Made by a program: the position numbers and the translations under genes. 64,000 nucleotides of DNA. It comes from Helicobacter saguini (lineage in GTDB: Bacteria; Campylobacterota; Campylobacteria; Campylobacterales; Helicobacteraceae). Under the pieces are notes generated by a model. It searched no databases. It was not told where the DNA came from and saw only the letters and a program-made list of their open reading frames with translations. The first letter of the stretch is position 1. Each line of letters starts with the position of its first letter. This document shows positions 32,921 to 40,955 of the stretch, one piece after another. The stretch spans positions 44,804 to 108,803 of the forward strand of contig NZ_JRMP02000008.1 of assembly GCF_000762875.2 (NCBI RefSeq), read 5' to 3'.

Positions 32921-33676
32921 TTACTCAAAATCAAAAATATTCAAAAACTGCCTTGTGCGTGGGTTTTGCGGATTGCTAAAAAACTCCTTAGAATCTCCAC
33001 TCTCAGCAATCAGCCCATTATCAAAAAACACACTCCTATCGCTAATCGCCTGTGCAAAGCGCATCTGGTGCGTGACGATAATCATACTCATCCCGTTATT
33101 TGCAAGCGTGCGGATTACCTCCAAAACCTCCTTTACCATCTCAGGGTCAAGGCTCGCTGTGACCTCATCAAAAAGCATAATTTTTGGGCTCATACAAAGG
33201 CTACGAACGATTGCCACACGCTGCTTTTGCCCGCCACTCAAATCATTTGGATAGCTATCAATCTTAGATTCTAAGCCAACGATTTTTAGCCATTCTATCG
33301 CCTTTTGCCGCGCAACATCCTTGCTTTGCTTTAGAATCTTAATGGGTGCAAGCGTGATATTCTCAATAACGCTCAAATGTGGGAATAGCTCATAACTTTG
33401 AAAAACCATACCGATTTTTTGGCGAATATGACGCCAATTACTCTTAGAATCTAGCCGCTGCCCCTCAAAAATAATCTCGCCGCTATCAATAGATTCTAAG
33501 CCGTTTAGACATCGCAAAAATGTGCTTTTCCCGCAGCCACTAGGACCGATAATCGCGACCACCTCGCCATTTTTTAGCTCAAAATCTATGCCTTTTAAAA
33601 TCTGCATTTTATTCTTACTTTTAGAATCTATATAGCTTTTTTTAAGGTTTTTGGTTTGTAAAATTATGTCTTGCAT
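32921..33676 (-). CDS. Amino-acid ABC transporter ATP-binding protein
   Basis: A 251-residue ATPase of the GlnQ/ArtP type. Walker A is GPSGCGKSTFLRCL, the Q-loop lies in VFQSYELFPH, the signature is LSGGQKQRVAIVRSL, Walker B is IMLFDEVTASLDP, and the switch His is in IIVTHQM. All are intact. It probably powers uptake with the substrate-binding protein encoded at 30862-31740. No permease gene adjoins either gene, so the channel subunit must be encoded elsewhere. The gene is convergent with the dioxygenase gene. Confidence 0.93.
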   Translation of the reverse strand: MQDIILQTKNLKKSYIDSKSKNKMQILKGIDFELKNGEVVAIIGPSGCGKSTFLRCLNGLESIDSGEIIFEGQRLDSKSNWRHIRQKIGMVFQSYELFPHLSVIENITLAPIKILKQSKDVARQKAIEWLKIVGLESKIDSYPNDLSGGQKQRVAIVRSLCMSPKIMLFDEVTASLDPEMVKEVLEVIRTLANNGMSMIIVTHQMRFAQAISDRSVFFDNGLIAESGDSKEFFSNPQNPRTRQFLNIFDFE

Positions 33677-34104
33677 TGTTAGAATCTTTTGGCTAAATTT
33701 TTGAAATGATTGTATAAAAAAAGTGTGAATATAGAATCTAAGATTTTTTGTATTTTTTAGAGTCTAGATGCTAGTCCCTACATTTTGATAGACTTTTATG
33801 TTTATCTAAGCCATTTAGTTACCAAAGTCACAACCTTTAATATAAGATTTTGAGTTTATATTACCATATAAAATGAGATTTTATAAATTCATCTCACATA
33901 TTAAAATCTAGTAAATTGATATTTTGATTTTTTAATTTTACAAAATTTTGTATGTAAAAAGAAGTGGTGTAAAAAAAATTAGATTCTATATTTTAATCAT
34001 TTTAAAGCGAAAATGTTTTGATGGATATAGAATCTAAAATATCAAATTATCATTATATAGCTTTTTTAAATATCAAAATATAGAATAAAAAACTTTCAAT
34101 TTTC
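33677..34104. other. 428-nt AT-rich spacer without a recognised gene
   Basis: It separates the ATPase start from the 3' end of the GT2 gene. I see scattered repeat words (33733-33740, 33981-33988, 34028-34036) and runs of A/T. There is no ORF with protein-like composition, no RNA gene and no clear terminator. A promoter for the ATPase gene is expected near 33680-33730 but is not assigned. Confidence 0.5.
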
Positions 34105-34958
34105 CTAATTTTTAAAGCGATATTTTATTATGGCATAGATGGCGCGAAAGCCATCTTTTACCCCGATTTTCTTGCCTTCTTCATAAGTGCGACCATAGTA
34201 GCTAATGCCCACTTCATAGATTCTAATGCCCTTTATTTTGGCGATTTTTGCGGTGATTTCAGGCTCAAAACCAAAGCGATTTTCCCTAATTTCCACGCTT
34301 TGAATCACATCGCGTTTAAACACCTTGTAGCAGGTCTCCATATCAGTCAGGTTGAGATTTGTCATCATATTTGAAAAAAGTGTCAGCAGCCCATTGCCCA
34401 TTCTATGCCAAAAATATAGCACACGATGGCTATCGCCACTAACAAATCGCGAGCCAAAAACCACGTCAGCTACGCCCTTTTCAAAGGGTGCGAGAAGTTT
34501 TGCGTATTCGTTTGGGTCGTATTCTAAATCGGCGTCTTGGATTATTACATAATCGCCTGTAGCGTGTTTTATGCCTGTTCTAAGGGCTGCGCCCTTGCCT
34601 TGATTTACTTCGTGGTAAAGCACTTTTATATTTATTCTAAAATCTGTAACTTTTTGGGTAATTTTATTAGAATCTTCTTGTTTAGATTCTGTATTTTTCG
34701 TATGATTTAGTTCTATATTTTGTAAGTTTTTAGAATCTATGGAGTTAGTATTTTCGATACTTTTTAGAATTTCACGTGTGCCATCCTTGCTGCAATCATC
34801 AATGATAATTATTTCCTTGTGATAATTGATTTTCACGCCACTAACGACATTTAGGATATTTTCAATCGTAGCCTTTTCATTATAGCAAGGAATGATAATT
34901 GAGAGTGTTTTACCCCCCCCCCCCCATTATTTATCGTATTTGTCGTGGAATCTTGCAT
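34105..34958 (-). pseudogene. GT2 family glycosyltransferase, phase OFF at a poly-C tract
   Basis: Polyprenyl-phosphate-sugar type GT2 enzyme. The start is ATG 34958 after AAAGGG and encodes [10 protein letters not shown], then the tract. With 13 bases the frame runs into an early stop. With 11 or 14 it would continue [20 protein letters not shown] and join the open frame that includes [28 protein letters not shown] and [10 protein letters not shown]. The nucleotide-sugar DxD-type site is therefore intact in the OFF allele. A repeat insert lies near nt 34660-34745. The protein probably transfers a sugar to a lipid carrier in surface glycan synthesis. Read as a phase-variable gene rather than a dead one. 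Confidence 0.85.
34913..34925 (-). repeat. Poly-C tract of 13 at the 5' end of the GT2 gene (frame OFF)
   Basis: Thirteen C on the plus strand, 11 codons after the ATG of the minus-strand gene. Lengths of 11 or 14 would open the full frame; 13 does not. The tract lies at the position expected for ON/OFF switching. Confidence 0.85.
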
Positions 34959-35090
34959 ATTTTACCCTTTAAATTTCGCAAAATAAAGCCAAAATTCTAG
35001 CACATTTTTTTAAAAAAAACAAAATAAAACTTAACAAAATCTTAGTAAAATTGCAAGTGAATATTATTTATTTATATTTATGGGAATGCA

Positions 35091-38000
35091 ATGAAAAACG
35101 AAATTAAAAATTTTAGAATTGTGCTTGTTGGGCAGCCAAATGTTGGGAAAAGTTCGCTCATTAACGCGATTAGCGGTGCGCGGATGAAGGTTGGGAATTT
35201 TAGCGGTGTGACCGTGGAAAAGGCGGAGGCAAGCCTGCTTTATGGCGATTTTGCTATAAATATCATCGATTTGCCCGGCACATATTCGCTAAATGGCTAT
35301 ACGCTGGAGGAGAAAATCAGCAAGCAATTTCTTGCAAGTGGCGAGTATGATGTGATTTTGAATGTGCTTGATAGCACGAATTTGGAGCGAAATTTGGTGC
35401 TAACTTTGCAGCTTAAAGAGCTTGGGCGACCGATGATGCTGGCACTCAATATGATTGATGAGGCGCATAAGGATGGCGTGATTATCGATGTTTCAAAGCT
35501 CTCAAAGCTGCTAGGCTTCCCTGTTGTCGCGGTTAGCTCGGCTAGTAATGAGAATCTTTCTTTGTTAATGGAGACTTTGTGTAAATATTATGAAAGTTTG
35601 AATTTAGATTCTAATAAAGTTATGGAATCTATAAGTTTAGAATCTAGTTTAGATTCTAGTTTAGATTCTAATTCTAGTGAGTTTGCTGATTTACCAAAGC
35701 ATAAAATTAGCTGTCCGGCATGTGATACAAATTCTAGCAATAAAAAAATAAAAGTGTGGGAAAATCCGCAAGATTCTAAAAATATTATAGAATCTAATTT
35801 GCAAGATTCTAAAGATTCTAATAAAAATACAGAATCTACAATGCAAGATTCTATGGACGTGACAAATGTTACATACAAGAAAGATTCCTTAAATAGCGAT
35901 ATTTCTAATGGATTAAAGAATCTAGATTCTAAAAATACGCAAAATTCGCACTCGCAACATTCGTATAAATCTATTCCCGCCCAACCACCCACTTGTAAAA
36001 TTGATACAAATGTTGCGAGTGCGAATTTTGAGAAAACTGCAGATTCTAAAGAAAATATAGAATCTAATTTGCAAGATTCTAAAGATTCTAAGGACGTGAC
36101 AAGTGTTACATCCAAACAAGATTCCCTAAATAGCGATATTTCTAATGGATTACAAAATTTAGATTCTAAAGATAAATATTTGGGCGTAACAAATGTTACA
36201 TCCATAAAAAATAATCAAAAAGATTCTAAAAATTTACAGAATCTAGATTCTAAAAACACAAATGAAATTACAGAATCTAATAATTTACAGAATCTAGATT
36301 CCAGACAAGATTCTATAAAAGAAAAAAACAATGACGAGTTTAGCGAGATTTCAACGCATAAAATAAATTGCGGATGTGAGCCAAAAAATAATAATAAAAT
36401 AAAAATTTTCCAAAATAACGCCCAAAATAACCCAAACACAAACCAGAATAACATCAACACACAAAACACAAATGAAACTATAGAATCTAATAAAACACAG
36501 AATCTAGATTCTATAAACAAAGTAGATGTTTCGCCTTTGGCTCAACATGACGGCAATGTAGATTCTATAAACGCCCAAAATAGCAACAAACAACCACAAA
36601 AAATCAAATGGCAAAAAGTCCCCCTTGACACGCTAAATAAAATCAAAATGTCAAGCAAAATCGCAATTTCCGCAAGGCAAATCGCAAACTCCGTGCAAAC
36701 GCTAACAAAAACGCGCGACACTTTAAGCGAAAAAATCGACAATGTGCTTTTAAACCGCTATTTAGCCATACCTATTTTTTTATTTTTGATGTTTTGCGTC
36801 TTTCAGCTCACCTTTTTTGTGGGCGAATTTTTCAAGGGCTACATTGAGGATGGCATCGATTTTTTGGCGACTTTTGCGAAGGAAAATATACCAAATGCGA
36901 CTTTGGCGTCTTTAGTTGGCGATGGTATCATTAGGGGTGTGGGTGCGCCACTTAGTTTTTTACCGCTTATTGCTACGCTTTTTTTGGGCTTAACGATTTT
37001 GGAGGGTAGCGGATATATGGCGCGTGTGGCGTTTCTGCTTGATGGCATTTTCGTGCGTTTTGGGCTGCATGGCAAGAGTTTCATCCCGCTTGTGATGGGC
37101 TTTGGCTGCTCGGTCCCTGCGTATATGGCGACTCGCACGCTGCAAAATAAGAGTGATAGGCTCATTACGATGTTTGTTATCGGTTTTATGAGTTGCTCTG
37201 CAAGGCTGCCGATTTATCTGCTTTTTGTCGGGGCGTTTTTCCCTGCGAGCTCGGCTGGTAGCGTGTTGTTTTTTATTTATTTAGGTGGCGTGGTGATTGC
37301 GATGATTTGTGCGAAGATTTTGAAAATGACCGCGTTTAAGGGCAGTAATGAGCCTTTTGTAATGGAAATGCCGCGTTATCGCTGGCCTAGTGCTAAGGTC
37401 GTGTGGTTTAGCGTGTGGAGCAAGTGTTTTATGTTTCTTAAAAAGGCTGGGAGCGTGATTTTGCTTGGGGCGATTTTTATTTGGGCGATTGCGACTTTTC
37501 CGCATAGCGAGGAGATTGATTCTAAGTATGATGTGGAGATTGAGAAGTTAGAAAATTCGCAACTAGATTCTAAAGAAAGTATGGAATCTAATAATATAGA
37601 TTCTAAAGAAAGTATAGAATCTGCTAACTTATCGCCCACTCACCCTGTTAATGATATAGAATCTGCCGACCCCACAAACGATGATATAGAATCTAAAATC
37701 AATTCGCTAGAAAATGCAAAGTTGCAAGAGCAGCTAGAATATAGCATCGCTGGGCGTATAGGGCATTTTTTACAGCCATTTTTTGCACCTTTAGGCTTTG
37801 ACTGGCGGCTATCTGTGGCTTTGCTTACAGGCTTTAGTGCGAAAGAAATGGTAGTGACTACTTTAGGCGTTTTGTATGCCTTAGGTGATGCGGCAAATGA
37901 TTCTGAGAGTGAAAATAAGGCGTTGCAAGAGGTCTTGCGTAAGAATGTGAGCTTACCTAGCGCGGTGGCATTTATCGTCTTTATTATGCTTTATATTCCC

Positions 38001-38135
38001 TGTTTTGCGGCAACTATCGCCTTTACTTATGAGAGTGGTAAGAAAATTTACACGCTTTATTTGTTCCTTTTTACCACTGCTGTGGCTTACTTTTTTGCCT
38101 ATATCGCACATGAAATCACGCGACTTTTAATGTGA
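35091..38135 (+). CDS. feoB: Ferrous iron transporter FeoB with a ~340-residue repeat insert
   Basis: Inner-membrane Fe(II) transporter with a cytosolic GTPase domain. G1 is GQPNVGKSS, the switch Thr lies in GVTVEKAE, G3 is DLPGTYSL and G4 is NMID. The membrane part starts near residue 560 and has the gate motifs GFGCSVPAYMATR and GFSAKEMVVTTLGVLYALG. H. pylori FeoB is about 640 residues; this one is 1014. The main insert (about residues 167-505, nt 35590-36610) lies between the GTPase and the membrane domain. It contains I-E-S/D-S-K strings, a duplicated H-K-I-[SN]-C motif, and several longer repeated elements. A second insert (nt 37535-37700) lies in a loop between membrane helices. ATG 35091 follows GGGAATGCA. 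All functional motifs are intact. Confidence 0.93.
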   Translation: MKNEIKNFRIVLVGQPNVGKSSLINAISGARMKVGNFSGVTVEKAEASLLYGDFAINIIDLPGTYSLNGYTLEEKISKQFLASGEYDVILNVLDSTNLERNLVLTLQLKELGRPMMLALNMIDEAHKDGVIIDVSKLSKLLGFPVVAVSSASNENLSLLMETLCKYYESLNLDSNKVMESISLESSLDSSLDSNSSEFADLPKHKISCPACDTNSSNKKIKVWENPQDSKNIIESNLQDSKDSNKNTESTMQDSMDVTNVTYKKDSLNSDISNGLKNLDSKNTQNSHSQHSYKSIPAQPPTCKIDTNVASANFEKTADSKENIESNLQDSKDSKDVTSVTSKQDSLNSDISNGLQNLDSKDKYLGVTNVTSIKNNQKDSKNLQNLDSKNTNEITESNNLQNLDSRQDSIKEKNNDEFSEISTHKINCGCEPKNNNKIKIFQNNAQNNPNTNQNNINTQNTNETIESNKTQNLDSINKVDVSPLAQHDGNVDSINAQNSNKQPQKIKWQKVPLDTLNKIKMSSKIAISARQIANSVQTLTKTRDTLSEKIDNVLLNRYLAIPIFLFLMFCVFQLTFFVGEFFKGYIEDGIDFLATFAKENIPNATLASLVGDGIIRGVGAPLSFLPLIATLFLGLTILEGSGYMARVAFLLDGIFVRFGLHGKSFIPLVMGFGCSVPAYMATRTLQNKSDRLITMFVIGFMSCSARLPIYLLFVGAFFPASSAGSVLFFIYLGGVVIAMICAKILKMTAFKGSNEPFVMEMPRYRWPSAKVVWFSVWSKCFMFLKKAGSVILLGAIFIWAIATFPHSEEIDSKYDVEIEKLENSQLDSKESMESNNIDSKESIESANLSPTHPVNDIESADPTNDDIESKINSLENAKLQEQLEYSIAGRIGHFLQPFFAPLGFDWRLSVALLTGFSAKEMVVTTLGVLYALGDAANDSESENKALQEVLRKNVSLPSAVAFIVFIMLYIPCFAATIAFTYESGKKIYTLYLFLFTTAVAYFFAYIAHEITRLLM
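35595..36570 (+). repeat. Long composite repeat array in feoB
   Basis: Almost a kilobase of in-frame repeats: GATTCT/GAATC words throughout, a GACGTGACAAATGTTACAT element in three versions (35856, 36092, 36183), a CCCGCCCAACCACCC element (35975) and a GTAGATGTTTCGC ... CTCAACATGAC element (36521). No stop codon occurs in frame. Confidence 0.85.
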
Positions 38136-38180
38136 AATCGCAAGATTGCTCAAGATTATTAATGTTAGAAAAAAGATTAT

Positions 38181-39248
38181 TTATTCACTTTCCCCGCTTA
38201 ATGCTAGGCTTTGGGCGTTTGCGATAAGTGGCTCGATAACCTTGTCTAAGTCGCCATTTAGCATAATTTCCTCCAAACTATAAAGCGTTAGATTTATGCG
38301 GTGGTCAGTTAGGCGATTTTGCGGATAGTTGTAGGTGCGGATTCGCTCGCTCCTATCGCCGCTGCCGACTTGATTTTTACGCGACTCCCTATTTTTTGCG
38401 TCCTGCTCTTCCATTTGGGCTTCATAAAGCCGCGCTTGCAAGATTTTCAACGCTTTGTCCTTATTTTTGTGCTGGGATTTTTCATCTTGCATCGATACGG
38501 TTATGCCCGTTGGGATGTGCGTGATACGCACTGCGGAGTCCGTTGTATTCACACTTTGACCGCCATGACCGCCGCTGCGAAAGACATCGATACGCAAGTC
38601 ATTTGGATTGATATTGACCTCCAAGCTATCGACCTCTGGCATAATCGCGACCGTGATAGCGGATGTGTGGATGCGACCTTGCGACTCAGTCTTTGGGACG
38701 CGTTGCACCCGGTGTGTGCCGCCCTCGTATTTCAATCTTGAGTATGCGCCCTCGCCTTTGACTAACGCGATTACTTCTTTGTAGCCGCCGACTGCGTTTT
38801 CGCTGCTGCTTATGATTTCGACCTTCCATTTTTTAGAATCTGCATAGCGGCAATATGCGCCAAACAAGTCGCCAACGAATATCCCTGCCTCATCGCCACC
38901 AGTCCCAGCGCGGATTTCCAAAAATATGTTTTTTTTGTCATTTGGGTCTTTTGGGATTAATAGAATCTTTATTTCGCCCTCCAAATCTTTTTGCTTAGAT
39001 TCTAAATTTTTTAGCTCCTCTTTTGCTAGCTCGCCTAGCTCTTTATCATCCAAAAGTCCCTTGTTTTCGGCAATGTCGCTTAAGGTTTGCAAGTATTCTC
39101 GCGCTTTATTTGCGATTTCATCGCTTTCACTTTTTTCCTTGCTTAAGGCTGCTAGTTTTGCGACATCGCTTATCACTTCCTCTTTGCTTAAAAGCTCGCT
39201 CAACTCGTCATTTCTAGCGATTATGGGCTTTAGTTTATCAATTAGCAT
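38181..39248 (-). CDS. prfA: Peptide chain release factor 1
   Basis: Recognises UAA and UAG and triggers release of the finished peptide. The GGQ motif is in [17 protein letters not shown]. The stop-codon-reading P-x-T tripeptide is in [30 protein letters not shown] is also diagnostic. Length 355 is standard. The gene follows rpsT on the same strand, an arrangement also found in H. pylori (HP0076-HP0077). Only a few repeat words lie inside the gene. Its dependence on UAA/UAG is relevant because TAGAATCT carries a TAG in one frame. Confidence 0.96.
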   Translation of the reverse strand: MLIDKLKPIIARNDELSELLSKEEVISDVAKLAALSKEKSESDEIANKAREYLQTLSDIAENKGLLDDKELGELAKEELKNLESKQKDLEGEIKILLIPKDPNDKKNIFLEIRAGTGGDEAGIFVGDLFGAYCRYADSKKWKVEIISSSENAVGGYKEVIALVKGEGAYSRLKYEGGTHRVQRVPKTESQGRIHTSAITVAIMPEVDSLEVNINPNDLRIDVFRSGGHGGQSVNTTDSAVRITHIPTGITVSMQDEKSQHKNKDKALKILQARLYEAQMEEQDAKNRESRKNQVGSGDRSERIRTYNYPQNRLTDHRINLTLYSLEEIMLNGDLDKVIEPLIANAQSLALSGESE

Positions 39249-39360
39249 TTTTGCACTTTAGATTCTAAATTTTGTAACTTTTTAGGGCATTTTGTTAGAA
39301 TCTAAAATCGCATTTTGCTTAATTTTTAAGACTTTAGATTCTAACTTTTCGCACAAAAAA

Positions 39361-39630
39361 TTACGCTTTTGCTAACTTTTTTACAAGGCTATTTAGCCTA
39401 CTAACCTTACGCGCCGCCGTATTTTTCTTTAAAATACCCTTGCTAACGAAGCTGTGAATCTCCTTATTTGCGATTTTAAACGCCTCGCTTGCCTTAGCCA
39501 CATCATTGCTAGCGACCGCCTCACGCACATTTCTTGCGATATTTTTAATCCTAGTGCGATAATATCTGTTTCGCTCCTCGCGTTTTTGAGTTTGTCTAAT
39601 TCGCTTTTCAGCCGACTTATGATTTGCCAT
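39361..39630 (-). CDS. rpsT: 30S ribosomal protein S20
   Basis: A small basic primary-binding 30S protein of 89 residues. The start [20 protein letters not shown] is the usual one. ATG 39630 is preferred over the in-frame ATG at 39642 because the GGAG lies between the two and belongs to the ribosome binding site. The C-terminal part ([20 protein letters not shown]) is conserved. prfA follows after 112 nt that include repeat words. Confidence 0.96.
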   Translation of the reverse strand: MANHKSAEKRIRQTQKREERNRYYRTRIKNIARNVREAVASNDVAKASEAFKIANKEIHSFVSKGILKKNTAARKVSRLNSLVKKLAKA

Positions 39631-39762
39631 TCTTTTCTCCATATTCTAAAAATTTGAAAAATTAAAACGATAATTTTAGCATAAAAATTGTTAAAATATG
39701 ATAAAATCTTTTTTCTTTGACATAAGGATAAATATCTAAAAAATTTCAAAAAAAGGAAACAC

Positions 39763-40829
39763 ATGTCAAATATTTACCTTTGCTCTTTTGCTAGTTTTAA
39801 TCTCGCGCCAAGTGCGTATAGATTCTATCGTCAGGCTCTTGATATGGGCATTTTTGAAGATATTTTCATTTATAATGAGTGCAATTTGGCGAGTGATTTT
39901 AAGGTGCATTTTAGGGATAAAATCTACAATTTAGATTCTAAAAATACTATAAATTTCGCAACTAATTTAGATTCTAAAAACGCAACAGATTTTAAAAACA
40001 TTATAGATTCTAAAAACAATTTAGATTCTAAAACATCGCAAATAACGGGGGGGGGGGGGTAACTCACTCTAAAAATCCTAAAAACATAGAATCTAGCACT
40101 TTTAAAATCGATACAAGCCCTTCAAAGCACCTGCCGCTGAGTAAAAACTACACATTTTCTCGCGGCTTTGGCTACTGGGCGTGGAAGCCACAGATTATTC
40201 TGCAAAGCTTAGATAAAATACAAGAAAATGATATTTTACTTTATGTGGATATAGGCAGTAGTTTCGTGCCAGCGGGCAAAGAGAGCCTTTTAAAAAAGCT
40301 TGAGATTTTGCAAAATGAGCCACTTGCAAATTTTGTATCGCACTGGACAAAAGAGCGTGTGTGGTGCAAGGGCGATGTGTTTGCGTACTTTGACGTGCTT
40401 GATAATCCAAAATATATCGATGGTGGCACGGCTAAGGGCGGGACAATTTTTATGAAAAAATGCGAAAAAACCATCGCTTTTATGCGTGAATGGCTTGAGA
40501 TTTTTTGGCAATTTTTTGAGCTAGTCGATGATAGCCCTAGCAAGATTCCAAATTACCCTGAATTTATCGAAAATCGCCACGACCAAACAATCTTAAGTAT
40601 GCTGCTAAAAAAGCATAATATTTACACATTTGAAGATTATCACAGGCACGACCACAGCAATATTGAGTTTGGAATTATTGATACGCGTGATAAAGTAGGG
40701 CTAGATTTACCACGCCTTAATAATCAACAAAAAGTTACAAAAATACTAAGATTTTTAGGTAAAATATTACCAAATCAAAAACTCCGCCACGACTTCCGCT
40801 CTTTAAGTGGGCATATCCATAGAATCTAA
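39763..40829 (+). pseudogene. Glycosyltransferase-like protein, phase OFF at a poly-G tract
   Basis: Two frames join across a G tract. The first (from ATG 39763, after AAAAGGAAACAC) encodes MSNIYLCSFASFNLAPSAYR and an acidic repeat-word segment, and stops at 40060-40062. The second is open from 40062 to 40829 and contains NYTFSRGFGYWAWKPQII, ENDILLYVDIGS and NRHDQTILSMLL. These resemble a class of capsule or LPS-related putative glycosyltransferases with a D-x-G/D-x-D-like centre (by memory of related proteins; I cannot name the family exactly). With 11 or 14 G the reading would be continuous, about 355 residues. With 13 as read it is OFF. The body looks undamaged, so switching rather than decay is likely. 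Confidence 0.75.
40047..40059 (+). repeat. Poly-G tract of 13 (frame OFF) in the glycosyltransferase-like gene
   Basis: Context ATAACG-run-TAACTCACTC. The frame into the tract ends T-G-G-G-G-stop. Gain of one G or loss of two opens the downstream frame (GGG GTA ACT CAC). Confidence 0.85.
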
Positions 40830-40955
40830 AATAATATAATTTTGCAAAAAATCGCCAATTTTATAGAATCAATTTCCACTTTTTAATATTCTTTAACCAA
40901 AAATATAGTAAAATATTTAGTTTTTTATAACTAAAGAAAATATAAGGTGTGTGCG

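Noticed and set aside
35040..35085. Fur box upstream of feoB
   Set aside because: TGAATATTATTTATTTATAT is AT-rich but does not match the spaced pattern seen before the two TonB receptors well enough.
35588..36205. A 205-codon ORF antisense to the feoB insert
   Set aside because: It is open only because the repeat words lack stops in that frame; the forward FeoB frame explains the region.
39454..39764. ORFs overlapping rpsT in other frames
   Set aside because: rpsT is clearly coding; these overlapping frames have no family similarity and poor starts.
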